Source: Polaromonas sp. OV174
GTDB lineage: Bacteria; Pseudomonadota; Gammaproteobacteria; Burkholderiales; Burkholderiaceae_C
Length of the DNA stretch: 64,000 nt
NCBI RefSeq assembly: GCF_900112285.1
Contig: NZ_FOKZ01000010.1
Span: 1 to 64,000, forward strand
Direction of reading: 5' to 3'
Positions 63,969-64,000 of this stretch are shown in pieces. The position numbers and the translations under genes were made by a program. Numbering within the stretch: the first letter of the stretch is position 1; each line of letters begins with the position of its first letter. The notes beneath the pieces are model-generated. The model saw only the letters and a list, made by a program, of their open reading frames with translations. It was not told where the DNA came from and searched no databases.

Positions 63969-64000
63969 ATGCTTAAAAAGCTTTTATCTTTTTCCCTGCT
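63969..64000 (+). CDS. Start of a probable secreted or membrane protein, cut by window edge
   Basis: ATG 63969 opens MLKKLLSFSL, which looks like the start of a signal peptide (two Lys, then hydrophobic residues). Only ten full codons are present, so no family can be named. The upstream sequence AAAGAGAC could be a ribosome site. Confidence 0.45.
   Translation, partial: MLKKLLSFSL

Overview
The window looks like a chromosomal segment of a betaproteobacterium of the family Comamonadaceae (Polaromonas, Rhodoferax or Variovorax-like). The coding sequence is GC-rich, orphan Bug/TctC-type solute receptors recur, and a liv branched-chain amino acid transporter, a Csu-type pilus locus and two families of short intergenic repeats are present. 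The genus is inferred from style and not proven. I see no rRNA, tRNA, prophage, insertion sequence or CRISPR array. The window cuts an acyl-CoA ligase gene at its left end and a secreted-protein gene at its right end.

Layout. 1-3000: acyl-CoA ligase, divergent Crp/Fnr regulator, dctA. 3060-11954: an expanded kdp potassium operon, with two micro-ORFs around kdpF and two small ORFs between kdpC and kdpD, then kdpDE. 12038-18194: an RNA pseudouridine synthase, then a short Csu-type chaperone-usher locus with no two-domain tip adhesin. 18473-25674: htpG, a YebC-type gene, a LysR regulator divergent from a 3-hydroxybutyrate dehydrogenase-like SDR, fumarylacetoacetase and a Bug receptor. 25709-34439: srkA, then a LysR regulator divergent from phnD-phnC-phnE-phnA-(Fe alcohol dehydrogenase)-phnY, a phosphonate uptake and breakdown operon. 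34512-44357: ohrR-ohr, a methyltransferase, hemerythrin, a PNPOx-GAF-winged-helix protein with a PNPOx-like partner, nodIJ, a Fur-controlled siderophore-interacting protein, purT and ddpX. 44300-51336: a chimeric VanX/AMP-nucleosidase remnant, the tricarballylate genes tcuR-tcuA-tcuB plus a Bug receptor, and amn. 51333-64000: gor, dbpA, a TauE-type permease, the liv operon (livGFKHM), a FecR-type glutamine-rich secreted protein and a DUF-type protein.

How it works together. The phn genes can import a phosphonate, oxidise phosphonoacetaldehyde to phosphonoacetate (PhnY) and hydrolyse it to acetate and phosphate (PhnA). An iron alcohol dehydrogenase stands where the transaminase PhnW would be expected, so 2-hydroxyethylphosphonate is a candidate substrate. 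The kdp operon has a KdpE-type operator in front and is fully translationally coupled through kdpF to kdpA.

Two repeat families stand out. One is an approximately 60-bp AT/GC-mixed element with about eleven copies, often touching gene ends. The other is a GC-rich element that is read as protein between kdpF and kdpA and in the N-terminus of NodJ. Function calls rest on motifs and recalled family knowledge; no database search was run.
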